The notes under the pieces were generated by a model that had not been told where the DNA came from, did no database searches, and worked only from the letters and a program-made list of their open reading frames with translations. Shown in pieces: positions 44,111-56,605 of a stretch of 64,000 nt of DNA; position 1 is the first letter of the stretch; the number at the start of each line of letters is the position of its first letter. Both the position numbers and the translations under genes were made by a program. This DNA is from Streptomyces fungicidicus (GTDB taxonomy: Bacteria > Actinomycetota > Actinomycetes > Streptomycetales > Streptomycetaceae), in assembly GCF_003665435.1 (NCBI RefSeq), contig NZ_CP023407.1:2728001-2792000 (forward strand), written 5' to 3'.

Positions 44111-44240
44111 GCGTCAACCGTACGGGGCGAACCTGTCGGCACGATGTCGACCGGGGACCGAACCCGGGGACCTCCCGTGGGCGTACACCGCACCGCCGCG
44201 TACCGCGGACGCGGTACGCGGCGGTGCGGGCCGCTTCGGC

Positions 44241-45743
<1,503 letters not shown>

Positions 45744-46501
45744 GACCGAGAACTCCTTCACAGATGGCGGCGACGGGTGGAGACGTGCCGTTCGTACAGC
45801 TCGTGCGCCCCGGCCGCGGGCGGACACGCCGCGGCCTCGGCCACGGGTCCATCCCACCAGCCCCGGGCGGCCGGGCGGGCCCGACACAGTGTCGGCCGTT
45901 TCGGCCCCCGCATAGACACTTGGGGCTTCGGCGGAACCTCCGGCGCGGGGCCGCGGCGGGCGGGGAGTCTTCGCTCGCACTTCGCTCCTGCCAAAGCGAG
46001 GCGGCCTCCCGCGCCGGAGGCGTTCGGTGCCGGGGTGCCGCCGGTCGCGCCCCGGTCGCGACGGCGTGCCACCCGCGGGGTGATCACGTCGTACGCCAAG
46101 GCGTCCCCTTCCTACGGCCGCACGGCATCTACGGCTCCACGGCTTCACGGCTCACCCCGGTTCTAGCCCCGGGCGTGAAGCCCTGTCAATGTTTTGTCCG
46201 GACATTCGGACGAAACTTTGCCGGGCGTCCACCCGACGGGTCCCCGTCCGCGGGGGATGTCAACGCGCCCCGCCGGTGAACCGGCGTGCGCCTGTGTGGC
46301 AGCCGTGTCACAAACACCTCTGCGCCGTCACGGTCGTCACGCGTGCGCGGGCCTTCCGTCACACCCGGCGCACAGCCCCTGCCCTGCCGCCGACGGTCCT
46401 CGTTCACCGGGCACAACGCATGCCCGATCACCAGCGCGCACCCGGCTCCCCCTGACGGCCGCCCCCGGCCGTCGCCGTGGTGCGCGCGGGGAGGTGCCAC
46501 C
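45744..46501. promoter_or_regulatory. 758-base intergenic region with mmsA promoter and operator candidates
   Basis: No convincing gene is present here, though several GC-rich frames are open. On the minus strand TTGACA (46184-46189) is followed 18 bases later by TAGAAC (46160-46165), a good promoter for mmsA. Just upstream is an inverted repeat: GTTTTGTCCG (46191-46200), six bases, then CGGACGAAAC (46207-46216), with one mismatch. It contains the perfect palindrome TGTCCGGACA. It is a strong operator candidate. Confidence 0.6.
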
Positions 46502-46702
46502 ATGACCGACCGATCGCTGTGGTCCTACAAGGACATCGCCGCCCACATCAAGGTGCAGCCGGACACCGTCCGCTCCTATCGCAAGCACGGACTGCTGCCG
46601 CCGCCCGACACGGTGGAGGCGGGCAAGCCCTTCTGGTACGCCGACACCATCCGGAACTGGGTCGCCGCCCGCCCGGGCAACCGGGGCCGCAGAAACGGCT
46701 GA
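46502..46702 (+). CDS. Small helix-turn-helix DNA-binding protein (MerR/AlpA-like)
   Basis: This encodes 66 residues. The winged helix-turn-helix core YKDIAAHIKVQPDTVRSYRK is followed by HGLLPPPDTVEAGKPFWY and a basic tail ending RGRRNG. It resembles excisionase/AlpA-type or single-domain MerR regulators, which bend or bind DNA without a sensor domain. The ATG at 46502 follows GGGGAGG. It lies alone between mmsA and the alcohol dehydrogenase gene; no integrase is nearby, so a phage excisionase role is unlikely. Targets unknown. Confidence 0.85.
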   Translation: MTDRSLWSYKDIAAHIKVQPDTVRSYRKHGLLPPPDTVEAGKPFWYADTIRNWVAARPGNRGRRNG

Positions 46703-46738
46703 CCTCCCGTCCCGTTCCCCGAGCCCCGGTACGCGGTG

Positions 46739-47782
46739 CTAGCGCCAGGGCTCGATGACCGTCACGCCCGCTCCCGCCGCCGTCCCCATGGCCGCGAGGG
46801 CGGGCGGTGCGGCGTCCAGGGGGAGGGTGGAGGTCACCAGCAGATCGGGGCGGAGCACGCCCGCGCGGACCAGCTCCAGCATCGGCGGGTAGGTGTGGGC
46901 GGCCATGCCGTGGCTGCCGAGGATCTCCAGCTCCAGGGCGATGGCGCGGGCCATGGGGACGGGTGTGGTGCCCGTCGGCGAGGGCAGCAGGCCGACCTGG
47001 ACGTGACGGCCCCGGCGGCGCAGGCCGCCGACCGAGGCGGCGCAGGTGGCGGGTGCGCCGAGGGCGTCCAGGGACAGGTGGGCGCCGCCGCCGGTGAGGT
47101 CGCGCACGGCCTCGGCGGTGTCCGGTGCGGCCGCCGCGTCCACGCAGGCGGCGGCGCCGAACTTCCGCGCCAGGTCGAGCGCGTGCGGCGACACGTCGAC
47201 CGCGACGACGCGCGCGCCGGCCGCCGCCGCGATCATCACCGCCGACAGGCCCACCCCTCCGCAGCCGTGCACCGCCACCCACTCCCCCGCCGCCACCCGG
47301 CCCTGCTGCACCACGGCCCGGTAGGCCGTGGCGAACCGGCAGCCCAGGGAGGCGGCGGTGGCGGACGACATGCCGTTGGGGACCGCGACCAGGTTCACGT
47401 CCGCGTGGTCCAGCGCCACGTACTGGGCGAAGGAGCCCCAGTGGGTGAAGCCCGGCTGGGTCTGGCGTTCGCACACCTGCTGGTCGCCGGCCGCGCAGGC
47501 GGGGCAGGTTCCGCAGGCGCAGACGAAGGGGACGGTGACCCGGTCCCCGGCGCGCCACCGGGTGACCCGGGAACCTGCCGCCTCGACGGTCCCGGCGAGT
47601 TCGTGACCGGGGACGTGCGGCAGCGTGATGTCCGGGTCGTGACCCTGCCAGCCGTGCCAGTCGCTGCGGCACAGGCCGGTGGCCTCGACGCGGACCACGA
47701 CCCCGTGCTCCGCCGGCTCCGGGTCCGGGACCTCCCGTACCTCCGCCGGTTCGCCGTACCGCTCGAACACCACCGCCCGCAT
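46739..47782 (-). CDS. Zinc-dependent alcohol dehydrogenase
   Basis: This 347-residue medium-chain dehydrogenase has catalytic zinc ligands Cys in [11 protein letters not shown] and His-Glu in [11 protein letters not shown]. The structural zinc Cys cluster is in [19 protein letters not shown]. The NAD(P)-binding motif is [17 protein letters not shown] and the Asp in [11 protein letters not shown] suggests NAD preference. It should oxidise an alcohol or reduce an aldehyde in the cytoplasm. It is divergent from copZ, and the shared 148-base gap contains a CsoR-type palindrome 36 bases from its start codon, so copper control is plausible. Confidence 0.92.
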   Translation of the reverse strand: MRAVVFERYGEPAEVREVPDPEPAEHGVVVRVEATGLCRSDWHGWQGHDPDITLPHVPGHELAGTVEAAGSRVTRWRAGDRVTVPFVCACGTCPACAAGDQQVCERQTQPGFTHWGSFAQYVALDHADVNLVAVPNGMSSATAASLGCRFATAYRAVVQQGRVAAGEWVAVHGCGGVGLSAVMIAAAAGARVVAVDVSPHALDLARKFGAAACVDAAAAPDTAEAVRDLTGGGAHLSLDALGAPATCAASVGGLRRRGRHVQVGLLPSPTGTTPVPMARAIALELEILGSHGMAAHTYPPMLELVRAGVLRPDLLVTSTLPLDAAPPALAAMGTAAGAGVTVIEPWR

Positions 47783-47817
47783 GACCTGTCCCACCTTCCG
47801 CCCGACCCTCGTGGATT

Positions 47818-47836
47818 TATACCCCCTAGGGGTATA
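47818..47836. promoter_or_regulatory. CsoR-type copper operator
   Basis: The perfect palindrome TATACCCCCTAGGGGTATA matches the known binding site type of the Cu(I) sensor CsoR (central pseudo-palindromic C5/G4 tract). It lies between the divergent alcohol dehydrogenase and copZ genes and probably represses copZ-copA until Cu(I) rises. No csoR gene is in the window. Confidence 0.92.
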
Positions 47837-47930
47837 GTCTGGAGTGGTACGAGGGTCCCGCGGCCCCCTGTGGCCCGCACGGACCCCCACCGCCCCACCC
47901 ATCATCCACACCCCGACGAGGAGTAACGCC

Positions 47931-48170
47931 ATGACCTCCCAGACCGACACCCAGGGTTCCGTCACCACCGTCTACAAGGTGAGCGGGATGACCTGCGGCC
48001 ACTGCGAGGGCGCCGTCTCCGGCGAGATCTCCCAGCTCGCCGGCGTCAGCTCGGTGCAGGCGGTCGCCTCCTCCGGCGAGGTGACCGTCGTCTCCGCCGC
48101 CCCGCTCGACGAGGAGGCCGTGCGCGCCGCCGTCGACGAGGCCGGTTTCGAGCTGGCCGGCAAGGCCTGA
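47931..48170 (+). CDS. copZ: Copper chaperone CopZ (heavy-metal-associated domain)
   Basis: This encodes 79 residues, a single HMA domain. The metal motif is [12 protein letters not shown] with both Cys; the remaining pattern [23 protein letters not shown] is standard. It binds Cu(I) in the cytoplasm and hands it to the P-type ATPase encoded 108 bases downstream. The ATG at 47931 follows GAGGAG; an in-frame start at 47844 would add a Pro-rich, unlikely leader. It is under the CsoR-type operator about 95 bases upstream. Confidence 0.93.
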   Translation: MTSQTDTQGSVTTVYKVSGMTCGHCEGAVSGEISQLAGVSSVQAVASSGEVTVVSAAPLDEEAVRAAVDEAGFELAGKA

Positions 48171-48277
48171 GGCCCCGCCCGGCGTGAGCCGGGCCGCAAC
48201 GGCCACCCGTCCACCGCGGCCCGGCACGCCACCACCACGGTTCACCGCATCCCCCCGGACGTCCCAGGAGTACGGAC

Positions 48278-50539
<2,262 letters not shown>

Positions 50540-51131
50540 GGTCTCAAGTTGGCGTGTACCCCTGTCGTCGGGTACGACCCTCACATAAGCTCTTCACAAG
50601 GCTCGCGCATCCTCCTTACGCTTGGGTCCCGTGAGAGATTTGCGGGCTCTTGCCCAACTTGAGGAGTTATGCAAGAGACGCAGATCACAGTGATCTGAAC
50701 GTAACCATCGAAGGGGTTCGAAGGTCTAAGTTGGCGATGTCGGGCAGCGTCTTGGGGGGCGTTTCCTGGCATCTGGGGATGTCTTGGGGGACTTTCCCAG
50801 AGATTGCGTTGCCGGGGCAGGTGCCCAGCGGGGAGCTTTGAGCGGCCCTCCCGACGTGCGCTGTCCCGGCAGACCGCACACCCGACGAGTGCGGCGGATT
50901 CAGGCCCGTCCGCGCTCACACAGCGATTCAGGCGCTGTCCTCACAGACGCCCGGCCGGATCCCGTGGGGGGAATCCGCACCGGGACATGGGAAGGCGCCC
51001 TGGTACGTCGGCCCGTGGGGGGACCGGCGACCGGGGCGCCTTTTCCACGTCTGCGCGTCTGCGCGGGTGACGGACAGACCCCGCACACGACCAGCGTGTA
51101 CGGGGCCCGGTGATGCGGCTCGGAGCGGGGG
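50540..51131. other. 592-base intergenic region with palindrome, small ORF and terminator
   Basis: The region is AT-richer than its surroundings near 50580-50740. It holds the 17-base perfect palindrome CAGATCACAGTGATCTG (50681-50697). A 34-codon ORF on the plus strand runs from ATG 50737 to TGA 50841 (MSGSVLGGVSWHLGMSWGTF onwards) but has no clear ribosome-binding site. A strong plus-strand terminator follows at 50994. I recognise no gene family. A small RNA or peptide transcript is possible. Confidence 0.5.
50994..51044 (+). terminator. Terminator upstream of the citrate synthase 3' end
   Basis: GGCGCCCTGGT (50994-51004) pairs with ACCGGGGCGCC (51030-51040) with a single G-U pair, followed by TTTT on the plus strand. 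The long loop itself is GC-rich. It can end a plus-strand transcript from the preceding intergenic region and, read in reverse, serve citrate synthase. Confidence 0.75.
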
Positions 51132-52418
51132 TCAGCGCTCCTCGACCGGGACGAAGTCGCGCTCGACGACGCCCGTGTAGATCTGGCGCGGGCGGCCGAT
51201 GCGGGAGCCGGGCTCCTTGATCATCTCGTGCCACTGGGCGATCCAGCCCGGAAGCCGGCCGAGGGCGAACAGGACCGTGAACATCTCGGTCGGGAAGCCC
51301 ATGGCCCGGTAGATCAGGCCGGTGTAGAAGTCGACGTTCGGGTAGAGGCTGCGCGAGACGAAGTAGTCGTCGGAGAGCGCGTGCTCCTCCAGCTTCAGCG
51401 CGATGTCCAGCAGCTCGTCGGACTTGCCGAGGGCGGACAGCACATCGTGCGCGGCGGCCTTGATGATCTTGGCGCGCGGGTCGAAGTTCTTGTAGACCCG
51501 GTGGCCGAAGCCCATCAGGCGGACGCCGTCCTCCTTGTTCTTCACCTTGCGGATGAAGGAGTCGACATCGCCGCCGTCGGCGCGGATGCCCTCGAGCATC
51601 TCCAGCACCGACTGGTTGGCGCCGCCGTGCAGCGGGCCCCACAGGGCGGAGATGCCCGCGGAGATCGAGGCGAACATGTTGGCCTGCGAGGAGCCGACCA
51701 GGCGCACGGTGGAGGTCGAGCAGTTCTGCTCGTGGTCCGCGTGCAGGATGAGCAGCTTGTCCAGGGCGGCCACGACGACCGGGTCGAGGTCGTAGTCCTG
51801 GGCGGGGACCGAGAACGTCATGCGCAGGAAGTTCTCGACGTAGCCGAGGTCGTTGCGCGGGTAGACGAACGGGTGGCCGACCGACTTCTTGTACGCGTAG
51901 GCCGCGATCGTCGGAAGCTTGGCGAGCAGGCGGATGGTGGAGAGGTTGCGCTGCTGCTCGTCGAACGGGTTGTGACTGTCCTGGTAGAACGTGGACAGCG
52001 CGGAGACGACCGACGACAGCATCGCCATCGGGTGGGCGTCGCGCGGGAAGCCCTTGTAGAAGTTCTTGACGTCCTCGTGCAGCAGGGTGTGCTGCGTGAT
52101 CTCGCCCTTGAACGTGGCCAGCTCGTCGACCGTCGGCAGCTCGCCGTTGATCAGCAGGTAGGCGACCTCCAGGAAGGTGGAGCGCTCCGCCAGCTGCTCG
52201 ATCGGGTAGCCGCGGTACCGGAGGATGCCGGCCTCGCCGTCGAGATAGGTGACACCGGATTTATAGGCCGCGGTGTTGCCGTAGCCGCTGTCCAGCGTCA
52301 CCAGACCGGTCTGGGCGCGGAGCTTTCCGATGTCGAAGCCCTTGTCACCGACGGTGCTGTCGATCACCGGGTAGGTGTACTCGCTGCCGTTGTACCGCAG
52401 TACTACAGAGTTGTCGCT
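51132..52418 (-). CDS. gltA: Citrate synthase
   Basis: This 428-residue type II citrate synthase (named citA in Streptomyces literature) condenses oxaloacetate and acetyl-CoA. Key regions are LILHADHEQNCSTSTVRLVG, ALWGPLHGGANQSVLEML and LMGFGHRVYKNFDPRA, carrying the three active-site His, and ALSDDYFVSRSLYPNVDFY with the catalytic Asp and Arg. GTG 52418 has GAGGGAAGAC upstream and gives the standard N-terminus SDNSVVLRYNGSEYTYPV; GTG 52433 is an alternative. In S. coelicolor loss of this enzyme blocks development through acid build-up. Confidence 0.96.
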   Translation of the reverse strand, partial: SDNSVVLRYNGSEYTYPVIDSTVGDKGFDIGKLRAQTGLVTLDSGYGNTAAYKSGVTYLDGEAGILRYRGYPIEQLAERSTFLEVAYLLINGELPTVDELATFKGEITQHTLLHEDVKNFYKGFPRDAHPMAMLSSVVSALSTFYQDSHNPFDEQQRNLSTIRLLAKLPTIAAYAYKKSVGHPFVYPRNDLGYVENFLRMTFSVPAQDYDLDPVVVAALDKLLILHADHEQNCSTSTVRLVGSSQANMFASISAGISALWGPLHGGANQSVLEMLEGIRADGGDVDSFIRKVKNKEDGVRLMGFGHRVYKNFDPRAKIIKAAAHDVLSALGKSDELLDIALKLEEHALSDDYFVSRSLYPNVDFYTGLIYRAMGFPTEMFTVLFALGRLPGWIAQWHEMIKEPGSRIGRPRQIYTGVVERDFVPVEER

Positions 52419-52653
52419 CACGTCTTCCCTCACCGACGTTGTGCCTCATCTTCGAGGTGCCCTGACTGTCTCTACCATCCCCCACTCGGCTCAGGAGAGT
52501 GCACTCGGGGTCGACCATCGGGCCTATCGGCGGCACTGAGTGCCGCCAACTTGCCCATCCTGCCCGCTGTGTTCCTCTTCCGGAAGGCCTCTGTGACCTT
52601 CGTGACTCATTTGATCGATCATTTTTTGATGACGGACCGCTCACAGCGGTGAT
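52419..52653. promoter_or_regulatory. Citrate synthase promoter region
   Basis: This 235-base gap between recD2 and the citrate synthase gene contains a hairpin GGCGGCAC (52529-52536)/GTGCCGCC (52540-52547). The palindrome TGATCGATCA (52612-52621) lies in an AT-rich stretch with a run of T. Both are candidates for regulation of citrate synthase. Confidence 0.5.
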
Positions 52654-54924
52654 TCACCCGTTCGAGAGGCGGGCTCCGGCGAGCCGGAAGTCCAGTGCCG
52701 TGCACCGGCGGCCCGCGGAGACCGTGCGCACCGCCTGTCCGATCGCCTTGCGGGACCCGACGAGGACGACCAGCTGCTTGGCCCGGGTGACCGCCGTGTA
52801 GAGCAGGTTGCGCTGGAGCATCATCCAGGCGCCGGTGGTGACCGGGATGACGACCGCCGGGTACTCGCTGCCCTGGGAGCGGTGGATGGTCACGGCGTAG
52901 GCGTGCGCCAGTTCGTCCAGCTCGTCGAAGTCGTACGGCACCTCCTCGTCCTCGTCGGTCAGCACCGTCAGGCGCTGGTCGACCGGGTCGAGCGAGGTGA
53001 CCACGCCCACGGTGCCGTTGAAGACCCCGTTCTCCCCCTTCTCGTAATTGTTGCGAATCTGGGTCACCTTGTCGCCGACGCGGAAGACCCGGCCGCCGAA
53101 CCGCTTCTCGGCGAGGTCGGGGCGGCCGGGGGTGACGGCCTGCTGGAGCAGCCCGTTGAGCGTGCCCGCGCCGGCCGGGCCGCGGTGCATGGGGGCGAGG
53201 ACCTGCACGTCCCGGCGGGGGTCGAGGCCGAACTTCGCCGGGATGCGGCGGGCCGCGACGTCGACGGTGAGCCGGCCGGTCTCCTCGGTGTCGTCCTCGA
53301 CGAAGAGGAAGAAGTCCTTCATGCCGTCCGTGACGGGGTGCTGCCCGGCGTTGATCCGGTGCGCGTTGGTCACCACGCCGGACTGCTGGGCCTGGCGGAA
53401 GACCCGGGTGAGCCGGACGGCGGGGACGGGACCGCCGTCCGCGAGCAGGTCCCGCAGCACCTCCCCCGCGCCGACGCTGGGCAGCTGGTCGACGTCCCCG
53501 ACGAAGAGCAGGTGGGCGCCCGGCGGGACGGCCTTGACCAGCTTGTTCGCGAGGAGCAGGTCCAGCATGGACGCCTCGTCGACCACGACCAGGTCGGCGT
53601 CGAGCGGACGGTCCCGGTCGTAGGCCGCGTCGCCGCCGGGCCTGAGCTCCAGCAGCCGGTGGACGGTGGAGGCCTCCGCGCCGGTCAGCTCGGCGAGCCG
53701 CTTGGCGGCGCGGCCGGTCGGGGCGGCCAGGACGACCTTGGCCTTCTTGGCGCGGGCCAGCTCCACGATCGACCGGACGGTGAAGGACTTGCCGCAGCCG
53801 GGTCCGCCGGTGAGGACGGCGACCTTCTCGGTCAGCGCCAGCCTGACGGCGGCCTCCTGCTCGGGGGCGAGGTCGGTGCCGGTACGGCCCCTCAGCCAGC
53901 CGAGGGCCTTGTCCCAGGCGACGTCCCGGAAGGCCGGCATCCGGTCCTCGTCGGTGCGCAGGAGCCGCAGCAGCTGGGCGGAGAGGGCGAGTTCGGCGCG
54001 GTGGAAGGGGACCAGGTAGACGGCGGTGACGGGGTCACCGCCCTCCGGGTCCGGCACCCTCTCGCGCACGACACCGGGGTCCTCGCCGTCCTCCGGCTCG
54101 GCGGCCAGCTCGGCGAGGCACTCGATGACGAGGCCGGTGTCCACCTGGAGGAGCTTCACGGCGTCGGCGATCAGCTTCTCCTCGGGGAGATAGCAGTGCC
54201 CCTGGTCGGTGGCCTGCGACAGCGCGTACTGCAGTCCCGCCTTGACCCGGTCCGGGCTGTCGTGCGGGATGCCGACGGACTGGGCGATCCTGTCGGCGGT
54301 GAGGAAGCCGATGCCCCAGACGTCGGCGGCGAGCCGGTACGGCTGGTTCTTGACCACGGAGATCGAGGCGTCGCCGTACTTCTTGTAGATGCGCACGGCG
54401 ATGGAGGTGGAGACCTCGACGGTCTGGAGGAAGAGCATGACCTCCTTGATCGCCTTCTGCTCCTCCCAGGCGTCGGCGATCTTCCTGGTCCGCTTGGGCC
54501 CGAGCCCGGGAACCTCGATGAGCCGCTTGGGCTCCTCCTCGATGATGGTGAGCGTGTCGACGCCGAAGTGCTGGGTGATGCGGTCGGCGAAGACCGGGCC
54601 GATCCCCTTGACCAGGCCCGAGCCCAGGTAACGGCGGATGCCCTGCACCGTGGCCGGCAGCACGGTCGTGTAGTTCTCCACGTGGAACTGCTTGCCGTAC
54701 TGCGGGTGCGACCCCCAGCGCCCCTCCATCCGCAGCGACTCCCCCACCTGCGCACCGAGCAGCGCGCCGACGACGGTGAGGAGGTCACCGGCGCCTCTGC
54801 CGGTGTCGACCCTGGCGACGGTGTAGCCGTTCTCCTCGTTGGAGTACGTGATGCGTTCCAGGACGCCTTCGAGGATGGCGAGCCGGCGCTCGCCGGGGGT
54901 GTCGCCCGCGGACTGGGTGGCCAT
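52654..54924 (-). CDS. recD2: RecD2-type SF1 DNA helicase
   Basis: This 756-residue helicase lacks RecB/RecC partners in the window and has the RecD2 layout. An N-terminal OB-like region is followed by helix-hairpin-helix motifs (GSGLVKGIGPVFADRI and EVPGLGPKRTRKI). The SF1B motor has Walker A TGGPGCGKSFTV and Walker B LVVVDEASMLDLLL. The QLPSVGAGEVL motif III and C-terminal TIHRSQGSEYPAVVIP motif VI complete the set. It unwinds DNA 5'-3' and supports replication or repair. The ATG at 54924 is the first in the frame. Confidence 0.93.
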   Translation of the reverse strand: MATQSAGDTPGERRLAILEGVLERITYSNEENGYTVARVDTGRGAGDLLTVVGALLGAQVGESLRMEGRWGSHPQYGKQFHVENYTTVLPATVQGIRRYLGSGLVKGIGPVFADRITQHFGVDTLTIIEEEPKRLIEVPGLGPKRTRKIADAWEEQKAIKEVMLFLQTVEVSTSIAVRIYKKYGDASISVVKNQPYRLAADVWGIGFLTADRIAQSVGIPHDSPDRVKAGLQYALSQATDQGHCYLPEEKLIADAVKLLQVDTGLVIECLAELAAEPEDGEDPGVVRERVPDPEGGDPVTAVYLVPFHRAELALSAQLLRLLRTDEDRMPAFRDVAWDKALGWLRGRTGTDLAPEQEAAVRLALTEKVAVLTGGPGCGKSFTVRSIVELARAKKAKVVLAAPTGRAAKRLAELTGAEASTVHRLLELRPGGDAAYDRDRPLDADLVVVDEASMLDLLLANKLVKAVPPGAHLLFVGDVDQLPSVGAGEVLRDLLADGGPVPAVRLTRVFRQAQQSGVVTNAHRINAGQHPVTDGMKDFFLFVEDDTEETGRLTVDVAARRIPAKFGLDPRRDVQVLAPMHRGPAGAGTLNGLLQQAVTPGRPDLAEKRFGGRVFRVGDKVTQIRNNYEKGENGVFNGTVGVVTSLDPVDQRLTVLTDEDEEVPYDFDELDELAHAYAVTIHRSQGSEYPAVVIPVTTGAWMMLQRNLLYTAVTRAKQLVVLVGSRKAIGQAVRTVSAGRRCTALDFRLAGARLSNG

Positions 54925-54992
54925 GATCCGACGTTACCGGTGGGGTGTGACAGGGGACGCCCCGGACCGGGTCTGCTCGGTACTCTTGGGGC

Positions 54993-55565
54993 ATGGACTA
55001 CGCAAGGATGCGCGCCCTCGCCCAAGACCTTGGGGCTTACGCAGAGCAGCTCGAAGGGTCCTGGAGTGTCGAGATCGGGCCGTCGGGTCCGATACTGGCG
55101 ATGATGTGCCCGTCGAAGCGGCACGAGGGAGCAGTCCGCCGCATCTGCAAGCAGTTGGACGCGCAACTCCTCAACACCCACCCCGGGTACATCTGCGCGA
55201 ACGGCCCCGAGATCGAGCATCCGGCCCTCGGACGCATGCGGCGCCCCGACGCGGTCGTGATCCCCGAAGCCACCCTTGACGAAGAGGGCCTGGCCGTCGA
55301 CGCGACGCAAGTGCTGGCCGCCGTCGAGATCGTCTCGCCGTCCAACCCGAGCAACGACTACGACGAGAAGCTGGCTGACTATCCGGCCATGGGCATCCCG
55401 CACTACATGATCGTCGACCCGCGCACCGGCACGATCCAGGTGCACTCCGAGCCGTGCAAGGGCCGCTACAGCAGCAAGGAGCCGTACATCTTCGGCGACT
55501 CGGTGCCGTTCGGCCCGTGGACGGTGGAGACTTCGGAGTTCCGCCGGTACGGCAAGGACGGCTGA
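54993..55565 (+). CDS. Uma2 family (DUF820) endonuclease-like protein
   Basis: This encodes 190 residues. The PD-(D/E)xK-like core is MRRPDAVVIP, then AVEIVSPSN, then DEKLADYPAMGIPHYMIVDP, with the Asp, Glu and Lys positions of the Uma2 family. Family members are abundant in actinobacteria and cyanobacteria, and their biological role is largely unknown. The start ATG lies 68 bases from the divergent recD2 gene. The stop is 19 bases from the convergent nucleotidyltransferase-like gene. Confidence 0.9.
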   Translation: MDYARMRALAQDLGAYAEQLEGSWSVEIGPSGPILAMMCPSKRHEGAVRRICKQLDAQLLNTHPGYICANGPEIEHPALGRMRRPDAVVIPEATLDEEGLAVDATQVLAAVEIVSPSNPSNDYDEKLADYPAMGIPHYMIVDPRTGTIQVHSEPCKGRYSSKEPYIFGDSVPFGPWTVETSEFRRYGKDG

Positions 55566-55584
55566 CGGTCGGGCCGGCGCCCGG

Positions 55585-56055
55585 TCAGGTTCGTAGCTGT
55601 ACGAGTTCGTCCGCTCGGCGGTGGTCCTTCGGCCGGCCGAGAGCTCGCCGCATACGGATCAGATCGTCGAGTGCGGCGTAGCGGATGGCGAAGCCCTCCG
55701 GGTCACGAGTGGTCTCCGCCCGGGTGAGGCACGTCGTGACGTCCATGTCGCCCCAAGGGAGAGCGGGGGTGCACAGGTCTCCACCGGCACCGGTGACCCG
55801 GTACCCCACCTGTTCGCGGGTGAGATCGGGCAATTCGGTGCAGCCGCACCGGGCAAGGGCGTCACGCAAGGCGTCCGCCTCGTCGGAGGTGCCGTCCCAC
55901 AGCAGGTCGAGGTCCCCGGTCAGTTCGGTGGAGCCGTGCATGATGCCGGCGACCTGGCCGATGACCATCGCACGCGAGCCGACGGCGTGGAGCGCTCGGA
56001 GGAAGGGGAAGGGGTCGAAGCCGAGGGCGCCGTCCGTGGCGAAGGTGCCCAGCAC
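55585..56055 (-). CDS. Nucleotidyltransferase-like protein (AbiEii/MNT-type fold)
   Basis: This encodes 156 residues. The region FPFLRALHAVGSRAMVIGQVAGIMHGSTELTGDLDLLWDG has the GG/GS-x-D-x-D layout of nucleotidyltransferase-fold proteins (TGDLDLLW with the metal Asp pair). The C-terminus contains YAALDDLIRMRRALGRPKD, which resembles AbiEii or antitoxin-paired transferases. GTG 56055 was chosen because GGAGGAGG lies eight bases upstream; the frame remains open further upstream without support. No obvious toxin/antitoxin partner adjoins. Function inferred from fold pattern only. Confidence 0.78.
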   Translation of the reverse strand: MLGTFATDGALGFDPFPFLRALHAVGSRAMVIGQVAGIMHGSTELTGDLDLLWDGTSDEADALRDALARCGCTELPDLTREQVGYRVTGAGGDLCTPALPWGDMDVTTCLTRAETTRDPEGFAIRYAALDDLIRMRRALGRPKDHRRADELVQLRT

Positions 56056-56201
56056 ATCGTCGGCCTCCTCCGGGTGACGCCCGACGGGGGTCCGCTCTCG
56101 CGTCACGTCCTCTGTCCGGGCGATCGCCTGCCGCAGGCGCAGGGCAGCGGCCTGACCCTGGCAGCGATCACCGTTGGCGAAGGCGTACGGCACCGGCCCG
56201 T

Positions 56202-56417
56202 TCAGAGGACGCCGTCCATGCTCGGGGCCTTCTTCAACGCCCCGACGAAGAGGGCGAAGGCGGCGGCCGGGAAGGCGAGGGTGGCGCGGGTCGGGGCCTT
56301 GCTGTCGCGGACGGCTGTGTGGGTGGGTGAGTTCGCGATTTCTACGCACTCGTTGCCGTCACCGGGGCCGGAGTAGGAGGACTTTCGCCAGTTGTCAGGT
56401 GCGGTGGGGTGCCTCAC
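56202..56417 (-). CDS. DUF397 protein, copy 2
   Basis: This 71-residue DUF397 protein has the family core DNWRKSSYSGPGDGNECVEIA, then AVRDSKAP and a hydrophobic helix near the end. In Streptomyces, DUF397 proteins are encoded next to WhiJ-like regulators and are thought to modulate them. Start GTG 56417 overlaps the stop of the first DUF397 gene (GTGA). It is the last gene of the WhiJ-type minus-strand operon. Confidence 0.92.
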   Translation of the reverse strand: MRHPTAPDNWRKSSYSGPGDGNECVEIANSPTHTAVRDSKAPTRATLAFPAAAFALFVGALKKAPSMDGVL

Positions 56418-56599
56418 GGCTGCTTCACGGCTTCCAGGAAGGGGGCGAAGGCTTCCGCGCGGAAGGTCAGGGTGGCCCGGGTGGGGGCCTTGGAGTCGCG
56501 GACGGCTATGTAGGTGGGTGAGTGGGCGATCTCCACACAGTTGTTGCCGTCGCCGCCGCCGGAATGGGATGACCTGCGCCAGTTGTCAGGGGTAGACAC
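56414..56599 (-). CDS. DUF397 protein, copy 1
   Basis: This encodes 61 residues: DNWRRSSHSGGGDGNNCVEIA then AVRDSKAPTRATLTFRAEAF. It is a paralogue of the following gene, so the pair arose by tandem duplication. GTG 56599 lies six bases after the regulator's stop. The likely role is a small partner that binds the WhiJ-like regulator. Confidence 0.92.
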   Translation of the reverse strand: MSTPDNWRRSSHSGGGDGNNCVEIAHSPTYIAVRDSKAPTRATLTFRAEAFAPFLEAVKQP

Positions 56600-56605
56600 G
56601 GAGCC

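Noticed and set aside
46189..46501. Several small ORFs upstream of the HTH gene as possible genes
   Set aside because: No ribosome-binding site and no recognisable sequence; two of them read straight through into the HTH gene in other frames.
46502..46702. Phage excisionase gene
   Set aside because: AlpA-like fold, but no integrase or phage genes nearby; a chromosomal small regulator is simpler.
55585..56349. Longer version of the nucleotidyltransferase-like gene starting at 56349
   Set aside because: The extra 98 codons overlap the DUF397 gene out of frame and look like shadow sequence; GTG 56055 has a strong ribosome-binding site.
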